The notes beneath the pieces are model-generated. The model searched no databases. It was not told the origin of the DNA and was given only the letters and a program-made list of their open reading frames with translations. DNA of 64,000 nt from Acinetobacter sp. WCHAc010034 (lineage in GTDB: Bacteria > Pseudomonadota > Gammaproteobacteria > Pseudomonadales > Moraxellaceae), in assembly GCF_001696615.3 (NCBI RefSeq), contig NZ_CP032279.1, positions 1,488,001 through 1,552,000 on the forward strand. Reading direction: 5' to 3'. Positions 55,097-63,378 of the stretch are shown here, piece after piece. The translations under genes and the position numbers were made by a program. Positions within the stretch are counted from its first letter, which is position 1, and every line of letters begins with the position of its first letter.

Positions 55097-55660
55097 ATGA
55101 TGTCCCCGTTATTTAAGCTGTTTAGGCTCAGCGCTGCCGGCGCGCTGACTGCTGTTCTGGCCGCCGGATGCGCCACCACAGCGCAGCTTCCGGCTGCAGC
55201 CAGCCAGCAGGTTGTAGCCATCAATGCGGTCAGCGCGCAAGGCATCGGCGAGAAAATCGGCACCGTGGCGCTGCGCGACAGCACCGCCGGCTTAGTTATT
55301 ACAGCCGATCTGAGCCATCTGCCGCCCGGCCCGCACGGCTTCCATATTCATGAAAAAGGCTCCTGCGCGCCGGCTGAAAAAGACGGTAAAATGGGCGCAG
55401 CCTTAGCCGCAGGCAGCCACTACAACCCGGCTCAGGCGCCGCACCACGGCAACCCGCTGACCGGGCATCTGGGCGATTTGCCGCTGCTGAACGCAGCTGC
55501 CGACGGCACAGCCAGAGCCGCCATGCTGGCGCCGCGCCTTAAAGTGGCGGATATTCAAAACCTCGCAATTATGGTGCATGCCAGCGGCGACAACTATTCA
55601 GACAGCCCGAAACCGCTGGGCGGCGGCGGTGAGCGGATTGCCTGCGGGGTGATTAAATAA
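55097..55660 (+). CDS. sodC: Cu/Zn superoxide dismutase, lipoprotein type
   Basis: 187 residues. The signal peptide ends in LAAGC, so the mature enzyme is probably lipid-anchored in the periplasm. Metal ligands are visible: HGFHIHEKGSC (near 78), GSHYNP, HHGNPLTGHLGDLP, and MVHASGDNYSD, plus a final cysteine (IACGV) that pairs with the one after HEKGS. It removes superoxide of external origin. GGAT lies upstream of the start. Confidence 0.94.
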   Translation: MMSPLFKLFRLSAAGALTAVLAAGCATTAQLPAAASQQVVAINAVSAQGIGEKIGTVALRDSTAGLVITADLSHLPPGPHGFHIHEKGSCAPAEKDGKMGAALAAGSHYNPAQAPHHGNPLTGHLGDLPLLNAAADGTARAAMLAPRLKVADIQNLAIMVHASGDNYSDSPKPLGGGGERIACGVIK

Positions 55661-55986
55661 TCCGGCAGGCCATTTTCAAGCGGAACTGCGGATAAGCTGC
55701 GGGAAATTAAAATGCTGAACGCTCGCAGGAAGATCTGTCCAGCCATCTGCAGCTGGTGCTGAAGCAGATCAGCCTGCTGCCGGAAACCTTGCCCGGGCTG
55801 CGGCAGCCCGGGACGGAGCCGCTGCTTCAGGAAATTAAGCCGCAGAGCATTCGGGCCATAGCCTGCCCCGCCCAGCAGCCTTTGCTAATATCTGATTCCT
55901 ATCATTTTATAATCAATCTTTCAGTTCATTTTCAGCGCAATCTTCAGTACACTCAAGATTCATTCTCATTAATTTAATACGTGACC
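55661..55986. other. Intergenic region with a possible coding remnant
   Basis: About 325 bp without an assured gene. Positions 55720-55890 have the local codon texture (DLSSHLQLVLKQISLLPETL) in a frame with no good start, which could be what is left of a decayed gene. The last 90 bp are AT-rich and probably hold the promoter of the DUF3817 gene. Confidence 0.4.
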
Positions 55987-56286
55987 ATGAATATTCAAAC
56001 TCTACGCGCTGTCGGATTTCTGGAAGGAATGTCTTTCCTGCTTCTGCTGTTTATCGCTATGCCGATGAAATACATGATGGGCAATCCAATTTTAGTGAAA
56101 TATGTCGGCATGGGGCACGGCGTATTGTTTATTGTGTTTTTAGTGGTGCTGTTTGCGGTATGCGAAAAGCAGAAATGGTCGCTGAAAGTTTTCATACTGG
56201 GTTTAATCGCTTCCATCCTGCCTTTTGGGCCATTTGTTTTTGACCGCAAAATTAAGCATTTAGAGCAGCCGGAAGCCGGGGCTTAA
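55987..56286 (+). CDS. DUF3817 family membrane protein
   Basis: 99 residues with three membrane segments. The pattern RAVGFLEGMSFLLLLFIAMPMKY, then VKYVGMGHGVLFIVF, is the DUF3817 signature. ATG 55987 matches the family start; an in-frame GTG lies six bases earlier. Function unknown. Confidence 0.88.
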   Translation: MNIQTLRAVGFLEGMSFLLLLFIAMPMKYMMGNPILVKYVGMGHGVLFIVFLVVLFAVCEKQKWSLKVFILGLIASILPFGPFVFDRKIKHLEQPEAGA

Positions 56287-56419
56287 AGCCTTCGAAACGC
56301 TCCTTGCACAGCATTGCTGTCCCATAGTTTATTTCAATTATCGGACAGCAAGCGGCTTAGGAGCGATTTATTAATAAGCAAGAATGCACTTGCGCATCAC
56401 CGGGGCAATTGCACAGGCC

Positions 56420-57649
56420 TTAAAACTGCCCTTCCGCCTTCCGCTGCTGCAGCACCTTGTTCAGCATGGCCCGCGGGAAACTGAACCACAGCGCGATCAA
56501 GGCAAAGCAGGACACGCCGTACGCCCAAATATGCAAGTATTCATACAGCACGCGCACCAGCTCAATCACAAAGAAAAAGCTGAACATCATCAGCACCGAA
56601 ACTGAAGCCGCCACCGTGCCTTTCGACACCTCAGAGGACATCAGGGCAAAGCGGTACAGCACTGAAAAGCTGATGCCTTCGCCAAAACTGACCAGCGTCA
56701 TGCCTAAAATAACGCAGTGCAGGAAATACTGCGGGAAGATCAGGCCGGCGACGACAACCGCGGTGCCTGCAAGCATCAGCGGCAGGCCGATCAGCACAGT
56801 TTTGCCCAAAGGCAGCTTGTCGATGATTTTAATCAGCACAATATTGCCCAGAATCAGGCCGCCCAGCACCGGGAACTGCGCCAAGCCGTACTGCAGGCTG
56901 CTCAGGCCCAGCTCTTCCACCAGCATCACCGGCGACAGCGCAATCCACAGCATCAGCGGCATCGCCACCATCGGCAAGCCAATGGTCAAGCCAAGAAAGC
57001 GCTTATTTTTAAAGACCCGCTTAAAATCATCAAAAATATGGCTGAAAGGCTGCTTCGGCAGGCTGGCCTGCTGCTGCGGCATTTTGGCTTTCAGGCCGAA
57101 CCAGCTGAGAAAGGACAGCAGCGCAATGCCGATAAAGCCCCAATGCCAAGATACATGGTCAATTAAAAAGGCGCCCAGCACAGGGCCAAGCAGCGGCGCA
57201 AGCAGGGAAATATTCGCCATCAGCGCCATGACTTTAATGGCATCGCGCTCTTCAAAGGTTTCCTGAACGGCCGCATATCCCACAGCGGAAATCACCGACA
57301 GCCCAAAGCCCTGCAGAAAACGCAGGGCCAGAAAGCTTTCAATATTATGGGTCAGTAAAATCAGCAGGCAGCAGATAGTGAAAAACGCCACGCCGCCGAG
57401 CAGCACTTTTTTGCGGCCCAGGCGGTCTGACAATGGCCCCAGCAGCCAAGCCACGCAGGCGCCGCCCAGCAGATAGAAGGACATGGATGATGGCGCCCAC
57501 GCGCTGCTGACGCCAAAGTCTTTGGTAATGGCCAGCATGGCGGGCTGGACCAGATCGTTGCCGATATAGACAGAGAATTCAAATAATACCAGCGCCAATG
57601 GAAACATCAGCGTGGCGCGGCTGAGAACCGCAGTTTGTACCTTTTGCAT
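56420..57649 (-). CDS. craA: MFS drug exporter CraA/MdfA type
   Basis: 409 residues, twelve membrane segments. It agrees closely with A. baumannii CraA as I remember it: TLMFPLALVLFEFSVYIGND in helix 1 with the membrane-embedded glutamate and aspartate needed for proton coupling in MdfA, MSFYLLGGACVAWLLGPLSD with motif A following, and EGISFSVLYRFALMSSEVSKG in the C-half. CraA mainly exports chloramphenicol. Substrate is inferred from homology. It is a single gene; no regulator is adjacent. Confidence 0.9.
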   Translation of the reverse strand: MQKVQTAVLSRATLMFPLALVLFEFSVYIGNDLVQPAMLAITKDFGVSSAWAPSSMSFYLLGGACVAWLLGPLSDRLGRKKVLLGGVAFFTICCLLILLTHNIESFLALRFLQGFGLSVISAVGYAAVQETFEERDAIKVMALMANISLLAPLLGPVLGAFLIDHVSWHWGFIGIALLSFLSWFGLKAKMPQQQASLPKQPFSHIFDDFKRVFKNKRFLGLTIGLPMVAMPLMLWIALSPVMLVEELGLSSLQYGLAQFPVLGGLILGNIVLIKIIDKLPLGKTVLIGLPLMLAGTAVVVAGLIFPQYFLHCVILGMTLVSFGEGISFSVLYRFALMSSEVSKGTVAASVSVLMMFSFFFVIELVRVLYEYLHIWAYGVSCFALIALWFSFPRAMLNKVLQQRKAEGQF

Positions 57650-58242
57650 TGTTATCTACATATATGATTGCGTACAGGATTGGGCACGGTCTAATTTCGG
57701 GGAGAGACGCGTCGGCCCAATGACAAGCACTGTAAAAAATAATTAAAATTTTCAGAAAATCGCGAGGCATTCGCGCAGTTTTTACGCCGTATTCACAGGG
57801 CGCTTATAAAGGCATACAGATGTTTTGGGTGAGTTCAATACACTTAAGCCTGTACACCCGCAGGTTTAAGTACGTGCATTTTAGCAGTGTTTGGCGCAAT
57901 TGTGTTGCTGATTTTTGATGCGTTATTCTGCAATGGCTTAAGCTGGGGCCAGCTCAGCATTTCAAGCTGCGGTGCGGATGCCCGCCTGCACTTTTAGGCA
58001 ATGCAGCGGATTTTAAATATTCGGGCCGATGCGGTTGAGCAATAAAAATGCTGAAATGGCATTTCCTGATTAATGGGAAATGCCGGGATTGATGGCGCAA
58101 AGCCACCTGTAGCCACACATGTATTTTCTAAGTGAATAAAAGCAAGGGATTTCATTTTATTCTGCTTATCATTTGAATAATTTAATCATAGCCTAGCAAA
58201 CAACTCTGTTCGCTAGGCTAGATAAGTTGCAGTGTTTTAAAT
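57650..58242. other. Long intergenic region between craA and the AbiH gene
   Basis: About 590 bp. No credible reading frame was seen. It holds a hairpin at 58058-58084 (GGCATTTCC/GGAAATGCC) and an inverted repeat TAGCCTAGC/GCTAGGCTA at 58189-58220 just downstream of the AbiH stop, which might serve as its terminator or mark the edge of the acquired segment. The craA promoter should lie near 57660-57700. Confidence 0.5.
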
Positions 58243-59673
58243 TTAGGATGCTTTAGCAATGATTTTAGGTAAATCGACAGGTTTTATACCATTAATTTCA
58301 GCAATGTCAGGATTTTTCTCAAATTTGAGCCAGCCTTTTTTCATCCATAATTCAACTTTTTCTTTTCCTAAAATGTGAAGCAAATTACATAAGTGATCAA
58401 AATATGCTTGCTGGCTAAAAGAATAAATAACGATTTCAAAATTCTTATGTTTTTCAAAGTTTACTGAAAAAATTTCTTTTATGTAATTTTCATCAGAAAT
58501 ATCTAAAGAATGCCCCCATATGTATATACATCCTTTTATTTCCTTAAGTTCATTTCTTAATAAATGTATAGTGTGTTGATCACTTGATATTTGTTCAGAA
58601 TTTTTCCATGTATCTGCAATAGTTGAATTACTCCAAAATTCTATATTTTCTATAATTTCATTAATTTTAGCCAAGTTTTCATATAAAAATTTGTAATTTG
58701 TATTTTTGAAAATTTTTTGATGATATTTAGTAAAACCATAGGCCTTTAATTTTTTTAAATACTCATTTTTTAAATCTGAAATACCTAAAACAATATTTTG
58801 TGTTAAACCAGACTTTCCATGCAAAAATTGACTGTCAGTTAAATCATAAAATCTACCAAATGTATTAGTATAATTAAATGAATATACTTTATCTATCAGA
58901 ATAGGAAGCTTACAAAACTTTACATCCAACTCCATTATATCGATTAAAATTATATACTTATTAAATATCTCAATAAAACTAGCCAATTCATCATTCAGTC
59001 TTTCAAGTGCCTTATTTTGATCATATACATCATAATTAGTAAACTTTTTTACATTTTCATTGACTATAAAATATGTAAAAAAATTAGAATTATCGTCATC
59101 AAAACTATAATCTCCTTTTTTTATATTATCTTTTTTCTTATGGATTAAATTAAGTAGACATAATAATTGACACACTCTTTCACTCAATGAAATAACCTCT
59201 CCGAAGAATTTTTGTTTCTTAAAATTTATTGGAGAAACCTCACAACTCAATACATCATGACCTAAATAATAGTCAGATATCTGTTGAAATAATTCAGAAA
59301 CACTATCCAATGCGTCCTCAATTTTATTTTCAAAATCAATCCAAGTTTTAACTTCTCTAACATGATCTGAAAAGTACTGATACCAAACATTTTCTTTTAA
59401 TTGTGCTTTCAATTCTTTAACTTGATCAACTGATATTTTTATCTCATCAGTTTTATACATTGCTTTTGTATGTTGAAAAAAACTGTTTTGCCATTCCTCA
59501 CCTGTTTTATCATTTTTGTGCCAATAATCTTTCCCAAAAAGATCATCAAATCTCATATCACCTTGAGATTCATCCCAATTTTCTATCGCATCCATTGCTA
59601 CCATAAAATGATCATACTTCGTCGGCAAATAATGCGACAAATCAAACCCGTTCCCAACAATCAAAATATTCAT
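58243..59673 (-). CDS. AbiH family abortive-infection protein
   Basis: 476 residues. The N-terminal LIVGNGFDLSHYLPTKYDHFM and the C-terminal IYIWGHSLDISDENYIKEIFS are the paired signatures of the AbiH family; SFNYTNTFGRFYD near 268 and the QFLHGK segment near 282 are also conserved. AbiH was found as a plasmid-borne phage abortive-infection gene in lactococci; the mechanism is unknown. The gene is far AT-richer than its flanks, with Lys/Asn/Ile-rich codons, indicating acquisition. It starts 21 nt after the terminator of the upstream lipoprotein gene and has no obvious partner gene. Confidence 0.85.
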   Translation of the reverse strand: MNILIVGNGFDLSHYLPTKYDHFMVAMDAIENWDESQGDMRFDDLFGKDYWHKNDKTGEEWQNSFFQHTKAMYKTDEIKISVDQVKELKAQLKENVWYQYFSDHVREVKTWIDFENKIEDALDSVSELFQQISDYYLGHDVLSCEVSPINFKKQKFFGEVISLSERVCQLLCLLNLIHKKKDNIKKGDYSFDDDNSNFFTYFIVNENVKKFTNYDVYDQNKALERLNDELASFIEIFNKYIILIDIMELDVKFCKLPILIDKVYSFNYTNTFGRFYDLTDSQFLHGKSGLTQNIVLGISDLKNEYLKKLKAYGFTKYHQKIFKNTNYKFLYENLAKINEIIENIEFWSNSTIADTWKNSEQISSDQHTIHLLRNELKEIKGCIYIWGHSLDISDENYIKEIFSVNFEKHKNFEIVIYSFSQQAYFDHLCNLLHILGKEKVELWMKKGWLKFEKNPDIAEINGIKPVDLPKIIAKAS

Positions 59674-59693
59674 TTTTATAAAGCCTCAAAAGC

Positions 59694-59719
59694 AAAAAAG
59701 CGCATCCACCGATACGCTT
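59694..59719 (-). terminator. Intrinsic terminator of the 59767-60141 lipoprotein gene
   Basis: AAGCGTATC/GATGCGCTT stem (one G-U pair) with a GGTG loop and T6 on the minus strand. Confidence 0.82.
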
Positions 59720-59766
59720 TCCATGAGGCCTCACAGCTTAATTTTCAACCATAAATCAAATATTTA

Positions 59767-60141
59767 TTAAGGGCACAGCGCTGTTTGAAAAGCCTTGGTA
59801 TTTTTGCCGCGCTGGCACTGATATTCCTTCTGCGTGCTGGTGCGCTCCCAGTCACCCTCTACATTCTTAAAGCGGTAAATGGTGCGGACTGAACGTACAG
59901 AATCATCCAGCAAGCCTGTTTCAGTCACTTTCACTTCAGCAGCTGTCGGCGACTCCACGCGGTTGAAATACTGGCGGATTTCTACCGTCGCCAATTCCTT
60001 GCGCAAATCCGGGCGCTCTTTCAGCACCTGCGCAAGCGGCGTATCGGAACCGCCGGCTTTATTTACAATTTTCTGCGTCGCTGCGCAGCCGGACAAAACG
60101 CTCAGGCACAGCGCAGAAACCGCCAATAGTCGCAACATCAT
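59767..60141 (-). CDS. Small lipoprotein, function unknown
   Basis: 124 residues from ATG 60141, which has GGGGA upstream; a TTG start at 60153 is less likely. A type II signal peptide ends in LSGC (Cys near 19). The mature part has RKELATVEIRQYFNRVESP and two cysteines near the end (YQCQRGKN, ALCP). Family not recognised. It lies downstream of the D-2-hydroxyglutarate dehydrogenase terminator region and is transcribed in the same direction. Confidence 0.72.
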   Translation of the reverse strand: MMLRLLAVSALCLSVLSGCAATQKIVNKAGGSDTPLAQVLKERPDLRKELATVEIRQYFNRVESPTAAEVKVTETGLLDDSVRSVRTIYRFKNVEGDWERTSTQKEYQCQRGKNTKAFQTALCP

Positions 60142-60231
60142 CTTTTTCCCCAATTTCCATTTTCCCGGCTCATCATGCCGTTTTAATCCGCATTACACTA
60201 TAAGCCAAATGTAAGCCTGTTTTTATGGCAT

Positions 60232-60255
60232 AAAAAAGCGCATCTTCCGATGCGC
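60232..60255 (-). terminator. Intrinsic terminator of the D-2-hydroxyglutarate dehydrogenase gene
   Basis: GCGCATC/GATGCGC stem with a GGAA tetraloop and T6 on the minus strand, about 22 nt after the stop. Confidence 0.88.
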
Positions 60256-60276
60256 CCTTAAGTTCAATCTTAAAAA

Positions 60277-61686
60277 TTAAAGATCAAACAATTTGCCCGG
60301 GTTCATAATGCCCTTCGGGTCAAATACTTGCTTCAGCGCCTTCATGTATTCAATTTCCTCAGCTGAACGCGAGTATTCCAAATACGGCTTTTTGGTCATG
60401 CCCACGCCGTGTTCCGCAGAAATTGAACCGTCATATTTTTTCACGGTATCAAACACGTATTTATTCACCACTTGGCATTTGGCAAAGAATTCGTCTTTGC
60501 TTAAGTCTACAGGCTTCAGAATATTCAAGTGCAGGTTGCCGTCGCCGATATGGCCGAACCAGCAGATTTCAAAGTCCGGATAATTGGATGCCACAATTTC
60601 ATCAATTTCTTTAATAAATGCAGGCACATGAGTAATCAGCACAGAAATGTCGTTTTTGTACGGCGTAAACGGCGCAATCGACTCGGAAATGTCTTCGCGC
60701 AGGCGCCATAAGCTTTCAACCTGATCCAGGCTTTGGCTCAGCACGCCATCCAGCACCCAGCCCTGCTCCATGCAGTGCTCAAAAATTTCCATCGCCTTGT
60801 CCATGATCGGCTCAAACGGCGCTTCAAATTCCAGCAGGACATAGAATAGGCATTCGGTTTCAAACGGGCGCTGCACATGGCCATTCGCCAAGACTTTCTG
60901 CATCGCCAATTCGCCAAAGAACTCAAAGGCGGTCAGATCAATTTTGGCCTGGAAGGCATGCAGCACCGGCATCACCGCCTCAAAATCCGGCACGCCCAAG
61001 ACCATCACCTGCAGATCCTGCGGCTGGCGCTCCAGCTTGATTTCAGCTTCAGTCACCAGACCCAAAGTGCCTTCACCGCCAATGAATAAATGCTGCAGCG
61101 CATAGCCGGTGGCATTTTTAATCATGCCTTTGTTCAGGCGCAGCACATCGCCTTTGCCTGTTACCACAGTCAGGCCCAGCACCCAGTTGCGGGTCATGCC
61201 GTATTTAATCACTTTAATGCCGCCGGCATTGGTGCCGATGTTGCCGCCGATTTGCGATGAGCCTGCAGAGGCGAAATCCACCGGATAATACATGCCCTGC
61301 TCTTCAGCATAATTCTGCAGCTGTTCCGTCACCACGCCCGCCTGCACGCGCACCATGCGGTCGGCCGGGAAAAATTCCAGAATCTGGTTCATCTTGTCCA
61401 TGCTGACCACGATTTCGCCATTGGCCGCGACCGCGCCGGCAGACAGGCCTGTGCGGCCGCCGCTTGGGGTAATGGCCACGCTGAACTGGTTCGCCAGCTT
61501 GACAATCGCCTGCACTTGTTCTGTTGAGGAAGGAAAAACGATGACTGACGGGTTCGGGTCGAAGTGCTTGGTATGGTCACGGCCCCAATTTTCGAGGCTG
61601 TCCGCATCGGTTTTAATGCGGTTTTCACCCACAATAGCGGTCAATTGGGTCAATAACTCTGGGGTTAAAGCGACTGGAGCGTTCAT
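60277..61686 (-). CDS. FAD-linked D-2-hydroxyglutarate dehydrogenase
   Basis: 469 residues from ATG 61686; ten upstream codons in frame lack support. The FAD-binding PCMH domain includes PSGGRTGLSAGAV (near 75) and GSSQIGGNIGTNAGG (near 145). The C-terminal FAD-oxidase domain has CWFGHIGDGNLHLNI (near 385) and SAEHGVGMTKK. It belongs to the D-lactate/glycolate/2-hydroxyglutarate dehydrogenase group. Being divergent from serA, as in pseudomonads, it most likely re-oxidises D-2-hydroxyglutarate made by SerA. A D-lactate substrate cannot be excluded. Confidence 0.85.
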   Translation of the reverse strand: MNAPVALTPELLTQLTAIVGENRIKTDADSLENWGRDHTKHFDPNPSVIVFPSSTEQVQAIVKLANQFSVAITPSGGRTGLSAGAVAANGEIVVSMDKMNQILEFFPADRMVRVQAGVVTEQLQNYAEEQGMYYPVDFASAGSSQIGGNIGTNAGGIKVIKYGMTRNWVLGLTVVTGKGDVLRLNKGMIKNATGYALQHLFIGGEGTLGLVTEAEIKLERQPQDLQVMVLGVPDFEAVMPVLHAFQAKIDLTAFEFFGELAMQKVLANGHVQRPFETECLFYVLLEFEAPFEPIMDKAMEIFEHCMEQGWVLDGVLSQSLDQVESLWRLREDISESIAPFTPYKNDISVLITHVPAFIKEIDEIVASNYPDFEICWFGHIGDGNLHLNILKPVDLSKDEFFAKCQVVNKYVFDTVKKYDGSISAEHGVGMTKKPYLEYSRSAEEIEYMKALKQVFDPKGIMNPGKLFDL

Positions 61687-62040
61687 CGTTTTCAGACCTT
61701 GCAAGAAGTAAAACAAGTTGTAAATGGTCTATAAATCATTCAGTTGTGCAAGCATGACTACTGAACAAGACTTAGACAACCGTGAGGATTAAAGGCGCGC
61801 TGGGCTGGAAACCTTTTTTCACGAATGCGCATTATAAGGCATTTTTCAGCAAATCCTGCAGAAATTACGGCTTTTGCAATGTCGCCTTTGAAATTACAGG
61901 CTTAATTAGACCGCACGCGACAAGTTTTGACACATATTCCGCCAAAATACCCGGCGCGCCCGCCATAAAGGAAATGTATATCGGGCATAGTCCTATGCTA
62001 TTATACCGCCACTAAATTTGGCCTTTGTAGCGGAGCCGTA
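61687..62040. other. Divergent promoter region of the 2-hydroxyglutarate dehydrogenase gene and serA
   Basis: About 354 bp without a credible gene. It holds a serA extended -10 box at 61996-62004; a perfect TTGACA at 61927-61932 has no matching -10 box at proper distance. Confidence 0.5.
61996..62004 (+). promoter_or_regulatory. Putative extended -10 promoter of serA
   Basis: TGCTATTAT, an extended -10 element, about 37 bp before the serA ATG. No good -35 box, as is usual for this class. Confidence 0.45.
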
Positions 62041-63273
62041 ATGAGCCAACATCTTTCCCTGCCTAAAGATAAAATTCGTTTCTTGCTGTTAGAAGGCGTT
62101 CATCAAAACGCCATCGACACTTTAAATGCTGCCGGATACACCAACATCGATTACCGCAAAACTGCGCTTGAAGGCGAAGCGCTGAAAGAAGCGGTAAAAG
62201 ATGCGCACTTCATCGGCATTCGTTCGCGCACTCAATTGACTGAAGAAGTTTTTGAAGCGGCGAATAAGCTGATTGCCGTGGGCTGTTTCTGCATCGGCAC
62301 CAACCAAGTGAACTTAAATGCCGCCATGATCCGCGGCATTCCAGTATTTAACGCGCCGTATTCCAATACCCGTTCAGTAGCTGAACTGGTCTTGGCGGAA
62401 GCGATCCTCCTTCTGCGCCGCGTGCCTGAAAAATCGACAGATACGCATGCAGGCGGCTGGAACAAGTCAGCTGTCGGTTCATTTGAAACACGCGGCAAAA
62501 CTTTAGGCATCGTGGGTTACGGCTCAATCGGTTCGCAGCTTTCTGTACTTGCTGAAAGCTTGGGCATGAAAGTCATCTACTTTGACACAGTGACCAAATT
62601 GCCTTTAGGCAATGCGCGTCAAGTCGGCAGCCTAAACGAACTTTTAGCAAATGCTGACGTGGTTTCTTTGCATGTGCCTGATGTTCCGTCTACACGCAAC
62701 TTCATGACCAAAGAAAAATTTGCGCAAATGAAAGAAGGCGCAATCTTCATCAATGCTGCCCGCGGCACCTGCGTAGTGATTGAAGACTTAGCTGATGCCT
62801 TGAAATCAGGTCATGTTGCCGGCGCTGCGGTAGACGTATTCCCGAAAGAGCCGAAAGCCAATGGCGAAGAATTCATTTCTCCGCTGCGCAATTTGCCAAA
62901 CGTGATTTTGACCCCGCACGTTGGCGGTTCAACCATGGAAGCGCAAGCCAACATCGGCCTTGAAGTGGCTGAAAAATTCGTGGCTTACTCAGACAAAGGC
63001 ATGACCCTGTCTGCGGTGAACTTCCCGGAAATCGCGCTGCCATTGACCGAAGGCAAGCACCGCCTGCTGCACATTCACCGCAACGTGCCGGGCGTCCTGT
63101 CTAAAATCAACAACCTGTTTGCTGAACACGGCATCAACATCTCCGGCCAGTCGCTTATGACTAAAGGCGATGTCGGCTATTTAGTGATGGACGTTGATGC
63201 GACGGCCTCTAAAGAAGCGCTGGATACCTTAAACGAAGTTGAAGGCACAATCCGCGTCCGCGTATTGTTCTAA
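62041..63273 (+). CDS. serA: D-3-phosphoglycerate dehydrogenase
   Basis: 410 residues, the same length as E. coli SerA. It oxidises 3-phosphoglycerate in the first step of serine synthesis. NAD-binding motif GYGSIGSQLSVLAESLG (near 160), catalytic arginine region NAARGTC, and the histidine in LTPHVGGSTMEAQ (near 292) are present. The C-terminal ACT domain (about 337-410, HRNVPGVLSKINNLFAEHG) implies feedback inhibition by serine. SerA of this class can also reduce 2-oxoglutarate to D-2-hydroxyglutarate, which fits the divergent dehydrogenase gene. Confidence 0.97.
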   Translation: MSQHLSLPKDKIRFLLLEGVHQNAIDTLNAAGYTNIDYRKTALEGEALKEAVKDAHFIGIRSRTQLTEEVFEAANKLIAVGCFCIGTNQVNLNAAMIRGIPVFNAPYSNTRSVAELVLAEAILLLRRVPEKSTDTHAGGWNKSAVGSFETRGKTLGIVGYGSIGSQLSVLAESLGMKVIYFDTVTKLPLGNARQVGSLNELLANADVVSLHVPDVPSTRNFMTKEKFAQMKEGAIFINAARGTCVVIEDLADALKSGHVAGAAVDVFPKEPKANGEEFISPLRNLPNVILTPHVGGSTMEAQANIGLEVAEKFVAYSDKGMTLSAVNFPEIALPLTEGKHRLLHIHRNVPGVLSKINNLFAEHGINISGQSLMTKGDVGYLVMDVDATASKEALDTLNEVEGTIRVRVLF

Positions 63274-63287
63274 TTCAATCCGTATTG

Positions 63288-63317
63288 AAAGCCACAGTCT
63301 TTGGACTGTGGCTTTTT
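63288..63317 (+). terminator. Intrinsic terminator of serA
   Basis: GCCACAGTC/GACTGTGGC stem with a TTTG loop and a T6 run, 14 nt after the stop. Confidence 0.92.
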
Positions 63318-63378
63318 TATTTTAAAGCTTTTATTTCTCCCCTTCCGCTCCCTGAGAAATCAAAACCAAATTTAGACT

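Noticed and set aside
55756..55977. Plus-strand frame of 73 codons upstream of the DUF3817 gene
   Set aside because: No ribosome binding site and its second half runs through AT-rich promoter-like DNA; kept only as a possible remnant.
61927..61932. Perfect TTGACA as the serA -35 box
   Set aside because: No -10-like hexamer lies 16-18 bp downstream, and the extended -10 box closer to serA is better placed.
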